Origin: Lysinibacillus sphaericus | GTDB taxonomy: Bacteria > Bacillota > Bacilli > Bacillales_A > Planococcaceae | Length of the DNA stretch: 64,000 nucleotides | Assembly (NCBI RefSeq): GCF_006864135.1 | Contig: NZ_SADV01000001.1 | Location: forward strand, 372,001 to 436,000 | Direction: 5' to 3' | Shown here: positions 51,901 through 61,004 of the stretch, in pieces | Layout: each line of letters begins with the position of its first letter | Numbering within the stretch: the stretch's first letter is position 1 | The notes under the pieces: generated by a model | What the model saw: the letters and a program-made list of their open reading frames with translations, nothing else | What the model was told of the DNA's origin: nothing | The model's database searches: none | Position numbers and translations under genes: made by a program

Positions 51901-52341
51901 CTACCATTCCCCTCTTATAAAATCTGGATCATCTATTTCTTTTATAAATACTGAAATCCATAATACTGTGTTATTCACAGGGTCTGTTTCAATGTAAACT
52001 CCTTTAGAGCTACAATACACCTCTTCGAATTCATCATATATAAAACTTGGTTCTAGCTTAAGAACTTCATCAATATGCATTCCTACTCTTATTTTATTAA
52101 ATAAAGTACCTTTATAGTTTTCTAAAGTAGTTATTTTAAATATTTTATCGTTTAACAAATTGAACCATAAATCAATTGAATTATCTATTTCGTACCTTAT
52201 TAAAAAGTTTCCTAAAAGTGTTGGTTGTTTACATTGTTGCTCAATTAATGAATATAAATCATTAATGTGACTATACAACTTTATATTTCCCATTCCAATC
52301 CAAGGAACGATAGGCGCCTCTAAATCAATCAAATATATCAC
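51901..52341 (-). CDS. Probable immunity protein, 143-146 aa
   Basis: It overlaps the stop codon of the frameshifted toxin gene upstream. A GTG start at 52341 or a TTG at 52332 (7 nt after GGAGAGG) is possible; the latter has the better site. The protein contains EAPIVPWIGMGNIKLYSHIND and GTLFNKIRVGMHIDEVLKLEP and is acidic and cytoplasmic. The family is not recognised. It is likely the antidote to the toxin at 52338-53359. Confidence 0.6.
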   Translation of the reverse strand: MIYLIDLEAPIVPWIGMGNIKLYSHINDLYSLIEQQCKQPTLLGNFLIRYEIDNSIDLWFNLLNDKIFKITTLENYKGTLFNKIRVGMHIDEVLKLEPSFIYDEFEEVYCSSKGVYIETDPVNNTVLWISVFIKEIDDPDFIRGEW

Positions 52342-53359
52342 CTCTCCGTAAAAATAATATTAGCATTCTCTTTTCCATCAGTTTTATAAGTGTCTTTTTT
52401 ACCATCTACAATTTTAATTATACCTTCGTCAATTGTACTGATTTTTACATAAGGGTTATCCCCATGTCTTCCTCCACCAGGTGATACTTGTACTTGTGTT
52501 ATATTTCTCCCGTTACCATGATTATTAATTTGAATTATTTGTGCACCAGATCGAGATTTAGTAGATACTTTTATTGTAACATCATAACCTTCACTCTTTA
52601 AAACCTCGGCAATTTTATTTACACTCTTACCACTAAATGCACTTGGGTTTGATTCAATTGATTTAACTGTAACTTTACCATTACTAATAATATTACCCTT
52701 ACCCTTATCAATATTCTTTATATATTCTCCAAGTTCTTTGACATCCTTCTCAGTGACTTCGACTATTGGAGCCTTATCTTCTTTCTTAGAATTACTATTT
52801 GGTATATTATTATTATTTGGAACATCATTTTTTTGTTATTACTTGTATACGTTTTTTTACTGTCTTCTATTATTTTCGTTGTTTTTTTATAATATTTAAC
52901 TGTGTCATATCCTGCATCAATTATTTTAAATGGCTTAGATGTAGGCAACATAGATAGTCCTGCTAGTATCCTTTCACCAGTTGTGGATTTAGGGTCAACA
53001 AGAGTAACAATATCTTCAAACAACAAGGTGCATATAAATCGTTCTACTATAGTAGGTTTGTTTTGGGGTAATGTATGATGCCCACCACCCACTACTGATT
53101 GTAAATCCTCTAAGGTTTTTATCGGCTCTCCGGCATTCACTGAATTTCTATTTCCGTTTGATACGGACTGTCGGTCTTTTAAGTATTTCTCCAGTTCTGC
53201 TTCAGTTATGATTTTTTTCCCAGTTTGTTTAGTTTGCCCAGTAATTAAGTCTTTTCCCGTGCCCATTTCATATAAGGCTTTAACGTTTCCAAATAATAAA
53301 AGTCCACTGTTTTTGTGAATGTGTTCCGTCAGGTTCAACGTTAATATATTTCTTACCAT
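52338..53359 (-). pseudogene. Polymorphic toxin gene 3' part with frameshift
   Basis: The upstream frame carries a pre-toxin segment (FEDIVTLVDPKSTTGERILAGLSML, PFKIIDAGYDTVKYYKK). At a run of seven A near 52833 the frame changes, and the next one gives NDVPNNNNIPNSNSKKED followed by the toxin domain (EGYDVTIKVSTKSRSGAQII, VSPGGGRHGDNPYVKIST) ending NIIFTER. Further upstream the frame YINVEPDGTHSQK also fits in another register, so there are at least two shifts. The toxin domain is not in a family I can name. Confidence 0.6.
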
Positions 53360-53373
53360 TTTTGGTTGTATGC

Positions 53374-53420
53374 AAAAAAAGACTTATTCCTAACTCACAG
53401 TTCTAGTTGGAATAAGCCTT
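53374..53420 (-). terminator. Terminator at the end of a lost upstream cassette
   Basis: GGCTTATTCCAAC and GTTAGGAATAAGTC pair and are followed by a run of T. The outer half and the adjoining CTTTGAAAGTTTATCAAG are repeated at 61656-61686. Confidence 0.7.
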
Positions 53421-53640
53421 TGAAAGTTTATCAAGCGTGATTGTCAGTTTTTTAAGTGTTCTGAGGGTATTCCTTAAATTCTACTCATTGTTCAAAATGT
53501 TATTTTATAACCATTTCATTGCTACTTCACCTGTTAGAATTATGAGTATTTTTTCTATCATCATGAGTTTCATCACCTTTTATTCACACATAGACTAGCA
53601 AATATACTGGAGAATACTTCATCTCACTTGGGATAAATTA

Positions 53641-54014
53641 TTATGGTTTTAAAATTTTATATGTTATTTTCTTCGCCGCTATTAAACATCCAAAATTACT
53701 TGGATAATCTTTAGGATTAAACTTAAAAATATAATGCAAATACTCAACTTGAAACTTTTCGCTAATTTCTTTTTCAGCTTCTCCTTCAAGGATATTTAAA
53801 ATGGTTTCTTTTGTATCTGTTTTCCACATCATAGGTAGAGAAAGAAAAATACCTCTTTGAATTTTATTTCAATATCTGGATAACTTAAACTCAATCCACC
53901 ATATATACACAGTTCGTCATCTATATATTGTTTTATTTCTAAATCAAACCACATACTATTTTTAATGAAATCATTAATTTCTTGAACAACTTGTTTTACT
54001 TCTCCTAATTCCAT
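53641..54014 (-). pseudogene. Immunity protein gene (Imm50-like?) with a frameshift
   Basis: The first frame reads MELGEVKQVVQEINDFIKNS to EIKFKEVFF. At a T-run near 53847-53851 one T seems lost, and the next frame continues SLPMMWKTDTKETILNILEG and ends AKKITYKILKP. Joined, they give a protein of about 124 residues. It starts 10 bp after the stop codon of the toxin fragment upstream. Confidence 0.55.
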
Positions 54015-54023
54015 TTTTACACC

Positions 54024-54404
54024 TCATTCTAATTGTATATGAGTTGCTTTAGCAGCAGCAGCACCGCCTGACTTCAAAACACTTGTATGATACCATTTAC
54101 CATCGCTCCCTAAATACTCCCATCCATAACCTTGATTTGATCCAGGTTTCGTTCCTTTTTTTCTCCTAGCGCCCTTACTTCAAAATCAATACCATCTTGA
54201 CTCCATTTTTCTTTTAAGCTATTTAGACTCTTATCTAAATTTTGTCTTTTTAAAGCTTCGTTGTGGGCTGTAAAAGCCGCTATGTCCTTCTGCAGTATAA
54301 GGCGTAGCAAGTGAGAACCATGTGGCTTCTTCCTTTTTTTGTGCCTCATCAATGGATAGGTGCAGGCGTACTTGATCCTTTTTGACCTCTAATACCTTCT
54401 CCAC
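54024..54404 (-). pseudogene. VgrG OB-fold fragment joined to a toxin C-terminus
   Basis: The 5' part reads VLEVKKDQVRLHLSIDEAQK, EEATWFSLATPYTAEGHSGF, which is the gp5 OB motif of VgrG-like proteins (compare the intact gene's HVDFDEGQDKDTAYWFPYS). It then breaks into a toxin tail (SLNSLKEKWSQDGIDFEVRALGEKK). At an A-run near 54160 the frame shifts again to GTKPGSNQGYGWEYLGSDGK and KSGGAAAAKATHIQLE-stop. A deletion has fused a spike remnant to a displaced toxin. Confidence 0.6.
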
Positions 54405-54662
54405 ACCTATAAATCATAGATTAGAAAAAATAAACAGCTCAAACTCACCATACATAGGTTGTTTGAACTATTTGTTTTTAAATGTATAAACTACATAAAC
54501 CAAACTATACCTTCAAATGCCTTCATACAAAAAAATGTGTCACTCTAATACTTTACATTTACTCTAGTAAACGAGTCAGAATTTTATCATTATTTAGTTT
54601 GGATGAGTCATATTTTAAGTATTTCTCACCACATATAAAAACTTCTTATATGCACATCTCAT

Positions 54663-55001
54663 TCAGCATCTTGAATGACACATTGAATTTTTATAGTAGT
54701 CTTTTCCAATGATCAATACATTGTTACCTTTGCGCTTAACTATCAAGATTTTCAAGAAATTTAACAATTCGTTTCGATTAGGACTCTCTTCCTCTGTCAA
54801 TTCAAAATCGGAATTATCAAACAATCCGTCCTTTATCTCATTGATGATGTCTCCAGGCAATTTTTTATTTAGTCTTATCAAGTTCTCAGCGATTGTAGTG
54901 TAGACAATCTTTTTTTGCACAAGCCTTGTTTCGAAACCGTCAACTTGCTGTATAATATGGTGTTTACTTACTGCCTCAAAAACAACACCCAGTTCCATTT
55001 T
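54663..55001 (-). CDS. Probable orphan immunity protein, 112 aa
   Basis: ATG 55001 follows AAGGGG closely; a longer reading to 55121 lacks a site. It begins MELGVVFEAVSKHHIIQQVD and contains PGDIINEIKDGLFDNSDFEL and KRKGNNVLIIGKDYYKN. It is cytoplasmic. No toxin fragment is recognisable just upstream. The family is not known to me. Confidence 0.45.
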   Translation of the reverse strand, partial: KMELGVVFEAVSKHHIIQQVDGFETRLVQKKIVYTTIAENLIRLNKKLPGDIINEIKDGLFDNSDFELTEEESPNRNELLNFLKILIVKRKGNNVLIIGKDYYKNSMCHSRC

Positions 55002-55187
55002 CCCCTTGAATTTTGTATATATTGCTGAAGAATAATCCAGGATAAAAGTTCGATTATATTTACCCAGTTTTACAGAAATATAATAACGAGCAAGTACTAT
55101 TTTGCACAAAGCTGATTGCACATAGTCACTACTTTATATTAATAAAATAGAACCAGCTTCGTCTTTATTACCACTCTGAAAACAAAA

Positions 55188-55232
55188 AAACAGATCAATC
55201 ATGGGTAGTATTGACCATAATTGACCTGTTCA
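55188..55232 (-). terminator. Terminator after the Imm3-like gene
   Basis: AACAGGTCAAT...ATTGATCTGTT on the minus strand forms a hairpin (with an inner TATGGTCAATACTACCCAT), followed by a run of seven T. Confidence 0.75.
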
Positions 55233-55301
55233 ACATTAAAAATATGAACTATCCGTTTCAACATAATATTGAATTTTAATTTGATTTCTCTTGATATACT
55301 T

Positions 55302-55994
55302 TTAATAGATTTTTATTAGATTGTTGATACGTTGAGATAAATCTTCTTTTTCTGATTCCGTTAACTGTTGCCCTACGTCATCTATATTAAACTTCTCAAG
55401 TTCATATTTTATATTAAGTTCTCCATGATCATGAATTCCTTTATTAATTAATAGTTCAGCTAATGTGACTTTAATAGTAATATTCTCACTAAGCGTATTT
55501 TTACAGTCTCTTTCAAAACGTTTCAGCACTTTATCAGAAACTTCTTCTAAGGGGTTAATACTAATAATGTTATCAAAATAAACTTTTACTTCCTTAGTCA
55601 TCTCATGATAATACCATCGTGCCCTAGGATCGTGATTTAATGAAATCGTTGTATCATTAAATTGACGTAATACGTAATCTCTTCTTTCTAATAGATCCTC
55701 TACTTCTTCTGTACTTAACTGCTGTCTGATACTGTTTATATTTAGATTTGTTAACACTTCACACGATAATTCCTTAGCACGCACAGATAATTTTGAATGT
55801 GTTAGAGCAATTCTCGCTAAAGCAACACGGATAGTTGCTTTCTCGGCTTCTCCATCATTCATAGAAACTTCAAAATCATAAGTTGTTCTCGCCAATGCTT
55901 CATAATCACTAAATTTTTCATCTTTGTATTCCAAGTAAGTATCATAAACGGAGGTTAAAAGCTCGTAATAACTCCAATCCAATTTTCTCCACAC
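55302..55994 (-). CDS. Imm3-like immunity protein, 230 aa
   Basis: It begins MWRKLDWSYYELLTSVYDTY and has the Imm3-like EALARTTYDFEVSMNDGEAEKATIRVALARIAL, followed by further helices with coil-forming heptads (VEDLLERRDYVLRQFND). Imm3 proteins neutralise toxins of several nuclease or deaminase types. It starts 15 bp after the end of a deaminase-like toxin fragment, consistent with a cognate pair. It appears intact. Confidence 0.65.
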   Translation of the reverse strand: MWRKLDWSYYELLTSVYDTYLEYKDEKFSDYEALARTTYDFEVSMNDGEAEKATIRVALARIALTHSKLSVRAKELSCEVLTNLNINSIRQQLSTEEVEDLLERRDYVLRQFNDTTISLNHDPRARWYYHEMTKEVKVYFDNIISINPLEEVSDKVLKRFERDCKNTLSENITIKVTLAELLINKGIHDHGELNIKYELEKFNIDDVGQQLTESEKEDLSQRINNLIKIY

Positions 55995-56008
55995 TCCTAG
56001 ATAATTTA

Positions 56009-56133
56009 TTATTTATTAACCTTAATTTTTTGGCTATTATTATGAATAATTTCAATATCAATATTTGGGTATTCTTTGCTAAACGCATTTATAACTCTAC
56101 TACAACTACCACAAGTATCAAGTTCAGTAAATA
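56009..56133 (-). pseudogene. Deaminase-type toxin C-terminus, truncated at an IS3 junction
   Basis: The frame reads LFTELDTCGSCSRVINAFSK and EYPNIDIEIIHNN, ending KVNK-stop. The T/S-E-x-x-P/T-C-x-x-C signature followed by a hydrophobic helix is the second metal-binding half of the cytidine-deaminase fold used by polymorphic toxins. The first half (H-A-E) is missing: the frame is preceded by IS3 OrfB-like VVYELRHKYPVKA. The IS has therefore replaced the 5' part. Confidence 0.6.
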
Positions 56134-56696
56134 ACCGAGTGCTTTCACCGGATATTTATGCCTTAACTCATAGACTACTTGCGCTTTGTCCTGTTTGGTG
56201 ATTTTTCCTTGTTTTGAACTAAGGCATTCAACTTTTTTAAATACTCATTTTCCATTTCTAGTTGTTTAATACGTGCTTCAAGTGCTTCGGTAGAGCCTTC
56301 AACTAGTGCTTGTTTCGATTGTTTATTGAATTCTTTTTTCATGGATGGACGCCCCTTTTTCTTTGATTGAAGGGCATCTAATCCTTGTGTTTCATATTGC
56401 TTTCTCCAAACACTAATTGTTGAAGGGGCAGGTATCTTAAAAATCGCTGCCGTTTCGTTTAAGGACGTACCATTTTCAATCATAAAATTTAGTACATCCA
56501 TTTTAAACTCTAGTGTGTAATTTGTATATGGCTGAATAAAAGCTTCAACACCATTGTATTCATATTGCTTAACCCATTTAAGGATTGCTTTATTATCAGT
56601 CTCCATAGATTTAGCTATATCATAGGAACTTTCCTTTCCATTTAAGTAACGCTCAACAGCTTGTAATTTATCTTTGGCCGTATATTTTTTGACCAT
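56134..56696 (-). mobile_element. IS3-family (IS150-type) element, truncated
   Basis: OrfA (56175-56696, 173 aa, MVKKYTAKDKLQAVERYLNG) is intact. It has two helix-turn-helix units (YDIAKSMETDNKAILKWVKQ, LNETAAIFKIPAPSTISVWRKQY) and a C-terminal leucine zipper (LEARIKQLEMENEYLKKLNAL). OrfB, the DDE integrase, is reduced to its first dozen or so residues (VVYELRHKYPVK) before the junction at about 56134. The left end near 56748 starts TGAACTGCGCCCCAATTG. The element cannot move itself. Confidence 0.8.
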
Positions 56697-56702
56697 ACAA
56701 AA

Positions 56703-56748
56703 ACTGCACCTCCAATTGTTAGATGTGTCTAACAATTGGGGCGCAGTT
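56703..56748. repeat. Long palindrome at the IS3 left end
   Basis: CCAATTGTTAGA and TCTAACAATTGG are perfect complements around TGTG, with further AACTGC/GCAGTT pairing. It overlaps the leader of OrfA and can block read-through translation from outside. Confidence 0.7.
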
Positions 56749-56789
56749 CATATAGCCTCTCAAGGTTTCATTGAAAACTTTACCTTTTT

Positions 56790-57164
56790 TTAATAGATAT
56801 CTAACCTTTGACAACAAAAACTTATAAAATCACCTTCATTTATATCTCCTGGTAACAAATTGTTATCCAATTCTAATAATAGTTCACCTAATTTCACTTT
56901 TTCATATTGCTTATCAATTAATTTCCCTATTAATCTATAGGCAAAATAATCATCTAATTTTTCAATACTATACTCTGACTTTTCAGCTTTCACAAGATTT
57001 GAGACATTTAAACAATAAATTGGCTCTATTAATTCACTTTCTTCCAAGTAATTTAATGGTTGTGCAAAACACATTATTTCAAGTTCTCCATCTGTTACTA
57101 CTACTTCAGCTTCTAAAGCTTCTTGTGAAATCCAATTTATTTTTTTTATTTTCAATACATCCAC
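56790..57164 (-). CDS. Probable immunity protein, 124 aa
   Basis: It starts MDVLKIKKINWISQEALEAEVVVTDGELE and ends LLPGDINEGDFISFCCQRLDIY. It is acidic and rich in beta-strand patterns. It begins 7 bp after the stop codon of the toxin C-terminus at 57172, so it is very likely that toxin's antidote. It is intact. The family is not recognised. Confidence 0.6.
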   Translation of the reverse strand: MDVLKIKKINWISQEALEAEVVVTDGELEIMCFAQPLNYLEESELIEPIYCLNVSNLVKAEKSEYSIEKLDDYFAYRLIGKLIDKQYEKVKLGELLLELDNNLLPGDINEGDFISFCCQRLDIY

Positions 57165-57171
57165 CCTTTCC

Positions 57172-57492
57172 TTACTTCTTTGTTTCTATACCTAAACTTG
57201 GTGCTTTTTTAGCAAGTTCTTTAACCGACTTTATATGGAACGTGGTTATATTTCCTGCATTTCTATCTAGCCCAACAAATCCGTATTTTGCACTTCCTTT
57301 TCCACCAACAAGTTTCACATATCCATTCATTTCTGGTACATATTGCCCTGTCTGAATAACGTGATTAGCATCTTCAAGATAAGTCTTTAAATTGTATTGG
57401 TTTTTACCCATTGCATCCATTATCTCTTTACTATGCTTTTCATAATGAATTATAGCTTCATCACCTTTGAATTTAATAAGTTTATCTGTACC
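57172..57492 (-). pseudogene. Toxin C-terminus behind an IS110 element
   Basis: The open frame runs from about 57492: GTDKLIKFKGDEAIIHYEKH, KEIMDAMGKNQYNLKTYLEDANHVIQTGQYV and GYVKLVGGKGSAKYGFVGLDRN, to ITTFHIKSVKELAKKAP. It looks like a complete small toxin domain, but a stop precedes it and the carrier protein is gone; IS110 copy A ends some 50 bp upstream. A methionine at MDAMGKNQ could give an untethered 82-residue product. Confidence 0.6.
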
Positions 57493-57545
57493 CTATGTTG
57501 TAATCTTAAAATCCGCTAATAAAAAACAATCTATCTTAAACCTTT

Positions 57546-58787
57546 TTAAACTACTACCTTTTCCTCTTTTATTATCGGTAATTCATAAGCTGTTTTGTGC
57601 TTTAACATACCAAATACAATGTTTACAAGCCGTCTCATGATACAAACCAATGCTTGTCCTTTTGTTTTGCCTTCTTTTAGTTTTCGTTGATAGTATGCAT
57701 GGAATACTGGATTCCTTGGCAGCTTACTTCCTTTTGCCACTTGTACTTGCTGTACGGCTAAGTTGTAAAATAAAGCATGTAGCGCCCGATTTCCTTGCTT
57801 GCTTTTTTGTTCCCTTCCTTTCCCACCAGAGCCAAAGTAAACAGGCGCAATGCCCGCAAATCGTGCTAATTTATTGGCATTCTGAAAACGGCGTACATCG
57901 CCTATTTCTGCAATTAATGCCGAAGCTGTAACGAGATCTATGCCTGGCATCGTGTCTAATTGAAAGTCTAGTAAACTCATTAACCCTTTTAATTCTCGTT
58001 CCACATAGCGCATCTCCCGCTTCTTAAATGAAATGTCTCGGACGATACTCTTTACTAGAAAGTCTCGTATTTCTTGGTGTTCTCTTATTGTGGTTCCATC
58101 CTCTTTCACCAACTTTAAAATTTCACTCGCTTTTCTCACCGAACATGTATTGTGACTGGCTTCTAATAAAAAAGTGGCCAATTGCTTAACACTTGCATCC
58201 TCTAAACAAGGTGGAGACGGATATCGTTCCCAAAATGCCAATGCTGTTTTTCCATCTACTTCTGAAAAAAACTTTTTATAGCTTGGATAGTGGTGACTTA
58301 ATTGAATATGCAGTTGGTTCTTTAAAGCACCTTGTGCCTTTACTAATGCATTTCTTCTAGTGACTAGCTGTTGTATCGACCAATATAAATCATGTGGTTT
58401 AGCATCTGGTAACTGCTCTAGTTTGTTCACCAAAATTCTGGCTACACATTCTGCATCCCAGCTATCACTTTTTTGTGTGGTCATGTGACTTTTACGTTCA
58501 GCGTATGAAAGAGCTGGATTAACTTCTTTTACAACTTGTCCGTGCTCATCCAAAAACTGCGCTAATGCTCGTCCATAGCCCCCAACATCTTCTAAACCAA
58601 AAATAGGTGTCAAACCATCTTCCACATATTTATAAATATCCAGTAAAAATGTTGAAAAAGCAGAAGGTTTATTTTCAAACTTTATTTCGCCTAACTTCTT
58701 ATGCCAACAATCAATAATCACCGCAACATGGTGATGCTTATGTAAATCCACTCCAACATATAAGTGTTTCTGTTTTTCGTGCATCAT
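57546..58787 (-). CDS. IS110-family transposase, copy A (413 aa)
   Basis: IS110 enzymes recombine DNA with a RuvC-like DEDD domain and a Tnp domain with catalytic serine, guided by a bridge RNA. N-terminal LYVGVDLHKHHHVAVI gives the first Asp, GLEDVGGYG the Glu, and KSDSWDAECVARIL the later Asp pair. The C-terminal MPGIDLVTASALIAEIGDVRRFQNANKLARFAGIAPV is the transposase_20 domain. AGGAG precedes the start. It appears intact. Its 140-bp leader holds a candidate bridge RNA. Confidence 0.93.
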   Translation of the reverse strand: MMHEKQKHLYVGVDLHKHHHVAVIIDCWHKKLGEIKFENKPSAFSTFLLDIYKYVEDGLTPIFGLEDVGGYGRALAQFLDEHGQVVKEVNPALSYAERKSHMTTQKSDSWDAECVARILVNKLEQLPDAKPHDLYWSIQQLVTRRNALVKAQGALKNQLHIQLSHHYPSYKKFFSEVDGKTALAFWERYPSPPCLEDASVKQLATFLLEASHNTCSVRKASEILKLVKEDGTTIREHQEIRDFLVKSIVRDISFKKREMRYVERELKGLMSLLDFQLDTMPGIDLVTASALIAEIGDVRRFQNANKLARFAGIAPVYFGSGGKGREQKSKQGNRALHALFYNLAVQQVQVAKGSKLPRNPVFHAYYQRKLKEGKTKGQALVCIMRRLVNIVFGMLKHKTAYELPIIKEEKVVV

Positions 58788-58821
58788 ACATTCTCCTATT
58801 TATTTTTAATGAATGAAAATA

Positions 58822-58880
58822 CCGGCAACCTTAGTTCGAGCGTTCACCATCTGGTGCGCATTGGTACGAAAGCCTATCTA
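58822..58880 (-). ncRNA. Candidate IS110 bridge RNA region, copy A
   Basis: The leader shares GATAGGCTTTCGTACC, GCTCGA and CTAAGGTTGCCG with the leader of IS110 copy B (63935-63992). Between them lies a hairpin GCG-CACC-agat-GGTG-aa-CGC. In copy B the stem is AGTCT/AGACT instead, while GCG and AACGC stay constant. Confidence 0.7.
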
Positions 58881-58936
58881 TTTTCACTGTTACATAAGAA
58901 CTTATAAGAAAATGAGCACCTTTTTTAAGTAGCCAT

Positions 58937-59719
58937 TCAAATTATTGCAGGGTGTTGCCCATTTGCTTGAATTTGCCCATATGTATAAATCCCCCGATAA
59001 AAGCTTTCACGGTCTAAAATGCGCTTCACTTGTACCTTTGTAAATCGTTTCCCTTTCTCTGTTCGATGACCTTCAATGTTGAGCTGTTCTGTCAATTGAG
59101 ACAGTGACCAATACTTAAAAAAGTGTCGTAACTCAAATAGCCTACGTACAACTATTGCTTTCTCTGTATCCACTTCTAATACTTTTCGCCCTTTCTGTAC
59201 TGTATAACCAAACATGACACCGCCACCTGCATATCCACCTTGTTCAGCTTTTTTCTTTCTGCCCCTACTTAGTTTCAATGCAATCTCTAATCGTTAATAT
59301 TGGTCTAATAGCTCCAACATCCCATTCACTAAAAAATCATTTGGTTCATGTGTGTATATGCTGTAATTTGGCTGCTCAATCGCTTTAACATCTGCGTCGT
59401 ATTTTTTTAACTCTCGTTGTATCAATACTTTTGCCATATCAGAGCGCCACAAACGAGACGTATTCAGTACAATTACTTGGCTTACTTGATGATATTCTAT
59501 ATCTGCCAATAGCTCTTGCAAGCCTTCTCGCTCAATAGTTAATCCATCTTCATCAACTGTCGCTCCACTGATTCCTCTATCTTCATATATGTGAAGCAGT
59601 TGGAGTTTATTTTCGTCACAATACCTTTCAATTTCTTCTACTTGATACGCTAAACTATACCCTTCACGTACTTGCCCTTCTGTTGAAACTCGTACATAAC
59701 CAACTACTTTCTCTTTCAT
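58937..59719 (-). pseudogene. Serine recombinase with an in-frame stop
   Basis: ATG 59719 follows GGGAGGGAG. The resolvase domain begins KEKVVGYVRVSTEGQVREGYSL with catalytic Ser12 and continues YEDRGISGATVDEDGLTIER, VIVLNTSRLWRS. At codon 142 (59294-59296) a TAA interrupts an otherwise continuous frame. The next part, LKLSRGRKKKAEQGGYAGGG, PFGY-like VMFGYTVQKGR, EKAIVVRRLFELRHF and KRFTKVQVKRILDRESFYRGIYTYG, is the recombinase domain. One base change would restore 260 residues. It is probably inactive unless read through. Confidence 0.8.
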
Positions 59720-59730
59720 AATGCTCCCTC

Positions 59731-59902
59731 CCGTTACAGCAATTAAAGTCCCTGTAACGCTTACCCGTTTTTTGTGGATAACTTGTGTGTAACGTATATC
59801 CGTTACAACATACTGTACGACCTTACCCAAATTCTGCACAACCCTTTATTTTACAGTCGTTTTTTCTCTAGTATGGTCGTACACTATACATAACCGTTAC
59901 AA
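59731..59902. promoter_or_regulatory. Divergent control region with CGTTACA/TGTAACG inverted repeats
   Basis: CCGTTACAG and CTGTAACG face each other at 59731-59760. TGTAACG-TATATC-CGTTACA is a compact dyad at about 59788-59806. CCGTTACAA recurs at 59894-59902. The sites lie between the recombinase (minus) and the Cro-like regulator (plus), so they are likely operators of that regulator or recombinase subsites. Confidence 0.6.
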
Positions 59903-59925
59903 TCTAACGAAGAGGTGTTTTTATT

Positions 59926-60141
59926 ATGTCTTCTACTATTCGTTTACGTCTCAATGAAATTTTAATTGAAAAACAAATGAGCCGTCGGCAACTGGCCAAG
60001 CAAACCTCATTGCGTCCTAATACCGTCAATGATTTATGTACACAACCCATACAACGTCTGCATATGAGTACCCTTTCAGCTTTGTGTGACACATTACATG
60101 TCTCTATCCAAGACCTACTTGTATTGGAGATAAACGATTAA
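59926..60141 (+). CDS. Cro/CI-type helix-turn-helix regulator, 71 aa
   Basis: GAAGAGGTG precedes the ATG. The protein is a single HTH_3/Xre-like domain: IRLRLNEILIEKQMSRRQLAKQTSLRPNTVNDLCTQPIQRLHMSTLSALCDTLHVSIQDLLVLE. It should repress the divergent recombinase and its own promoter through the inverted repeats upstream. It ends 4 bp into the convergent replication-initiator-like gene. Confidence 0.88.
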   Translation: MSSTIRLRLNEILIEKQMSRRQLAKQTSLRPNTVNDLCTQPIQRLHMSTLSALCDTLHVSIQDLLVLEIND

Positions 60142-60959
60142 CTCACTCGCAGAACTATTGAACTTGGTTCTTCTATCAATCTTTTCCATTCCACCCTTGC
60201 TAATTGGTCGAAGTCCAATCGATACTGATTCGTAAGGGTCTTTTTTATTTCCCTCCGTATATACTGTGTATACATATCCCTTCCATCTCGCATGCTAGCT
60301 ACCCGTTCTCGTTGCTTCTTCTTAAGTGTTTTCCAATCTGTCACTACAGCCGCAAAATAATGTTCATTCTGTTTTGGCGGATGTTTCATGAGGTCTTTAA
60401 GCAACACTTGCTCATTTACCTTGTACACCACTTCTATTCGGCTTAATTCATGTGCTAAATAAATTCCTTTATTCCTTGCTAGTTCTAGCCGTTTATCATA
60501 AATCCTACAGTAACCATTCCGTTTACGTTGGTCGCTTCTACCAAAATATCGTGTTGTATCAAAGTGTGTCATATTCCTCCGTGTATCTGTCGGTATCACC
60601 ACTATATTTTCTAACCCCGTTTGTATATCATACGCTACATCACAGCTCACAAATTCTACTCGGCTTGCCCGCTTCCCTATCATCTCTAGTATTTCTCTGA
60701 AATGCGAGTAATGCTCTGGCCTTGTCTCAATCCTTAGGGTATGTAAGTGACCTTCTGTTTCTCTAAAGTTTTTAAAATACATATGAATGTATACATTATC
60801 ACTTTTCCATATGTGCAATTCATAGCTATATGTTCCACTATATATCTTCATTTTCACTTTATATTTCTGCATTCCCACCATATAAACACGTAAAAATGTC
60901 GAATGTGGTACATCCTTATAATCTATTACAAACTTATCTATCGAAACCTCTATTTCCAT
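60138..60959 (-). CDS. Replication-initiator-like protein (Rep_trans type), 273 aa
   Basis: The protein starts MEIEVSIDKFVIDYKDVPHS and has THFDTTRYFGRSDQRKRNGYCRIYDKRLELARNKG, LSRIEVVYKVNEQVL and a conserved tail with LTNQYRLDFDQLARVEWKRL. The RYFG...RIYDK order resembles rolling-circle Rep_trans initiators of mobile elements, where a Tyr near this block nicks DNA. No signal or membrane part. With the neighbouring recombinase and regulator it suggests a small replicating or mobilisable element. The family call is by pattern. Confidence 0.6.
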   Translation of the reverse strand: MEIEVSIDKFVIDYKDVPHSTFLRVYMVGMQKYKVKMKIYSGTYSYELHIWKSDNVYIHMYFKNFRETEGHLHTLRIETRPEHYSHFREILEMIGKRASRVEFVSCDVAYDIQTGLENIVVIPTDTRRNMTHFDTTRYFGRSDQRKRNGYCRIYDKRLELARNKGIYLAHELSRIEVVYKVNEQVLLKDLMKHPPKQNEHYFAAVVTDWKTLKKKQRERVASMRDGRDMYTQYIRREIKKTLTNQYRLDFDQLARVEWKRLIEEPSSIVLRVS

Positions 60960-61004
60960 CGCCTGTTCTTCCCCTTGTATGCTAGTACTTGTATAAAATT
61001 TAAC

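Noticed and set aside
58937..59839. Two separate recombinase genes
   Set aside because: The two open stretches are in the same frame and separated only by one TAA; together they make one normal recombinase order.
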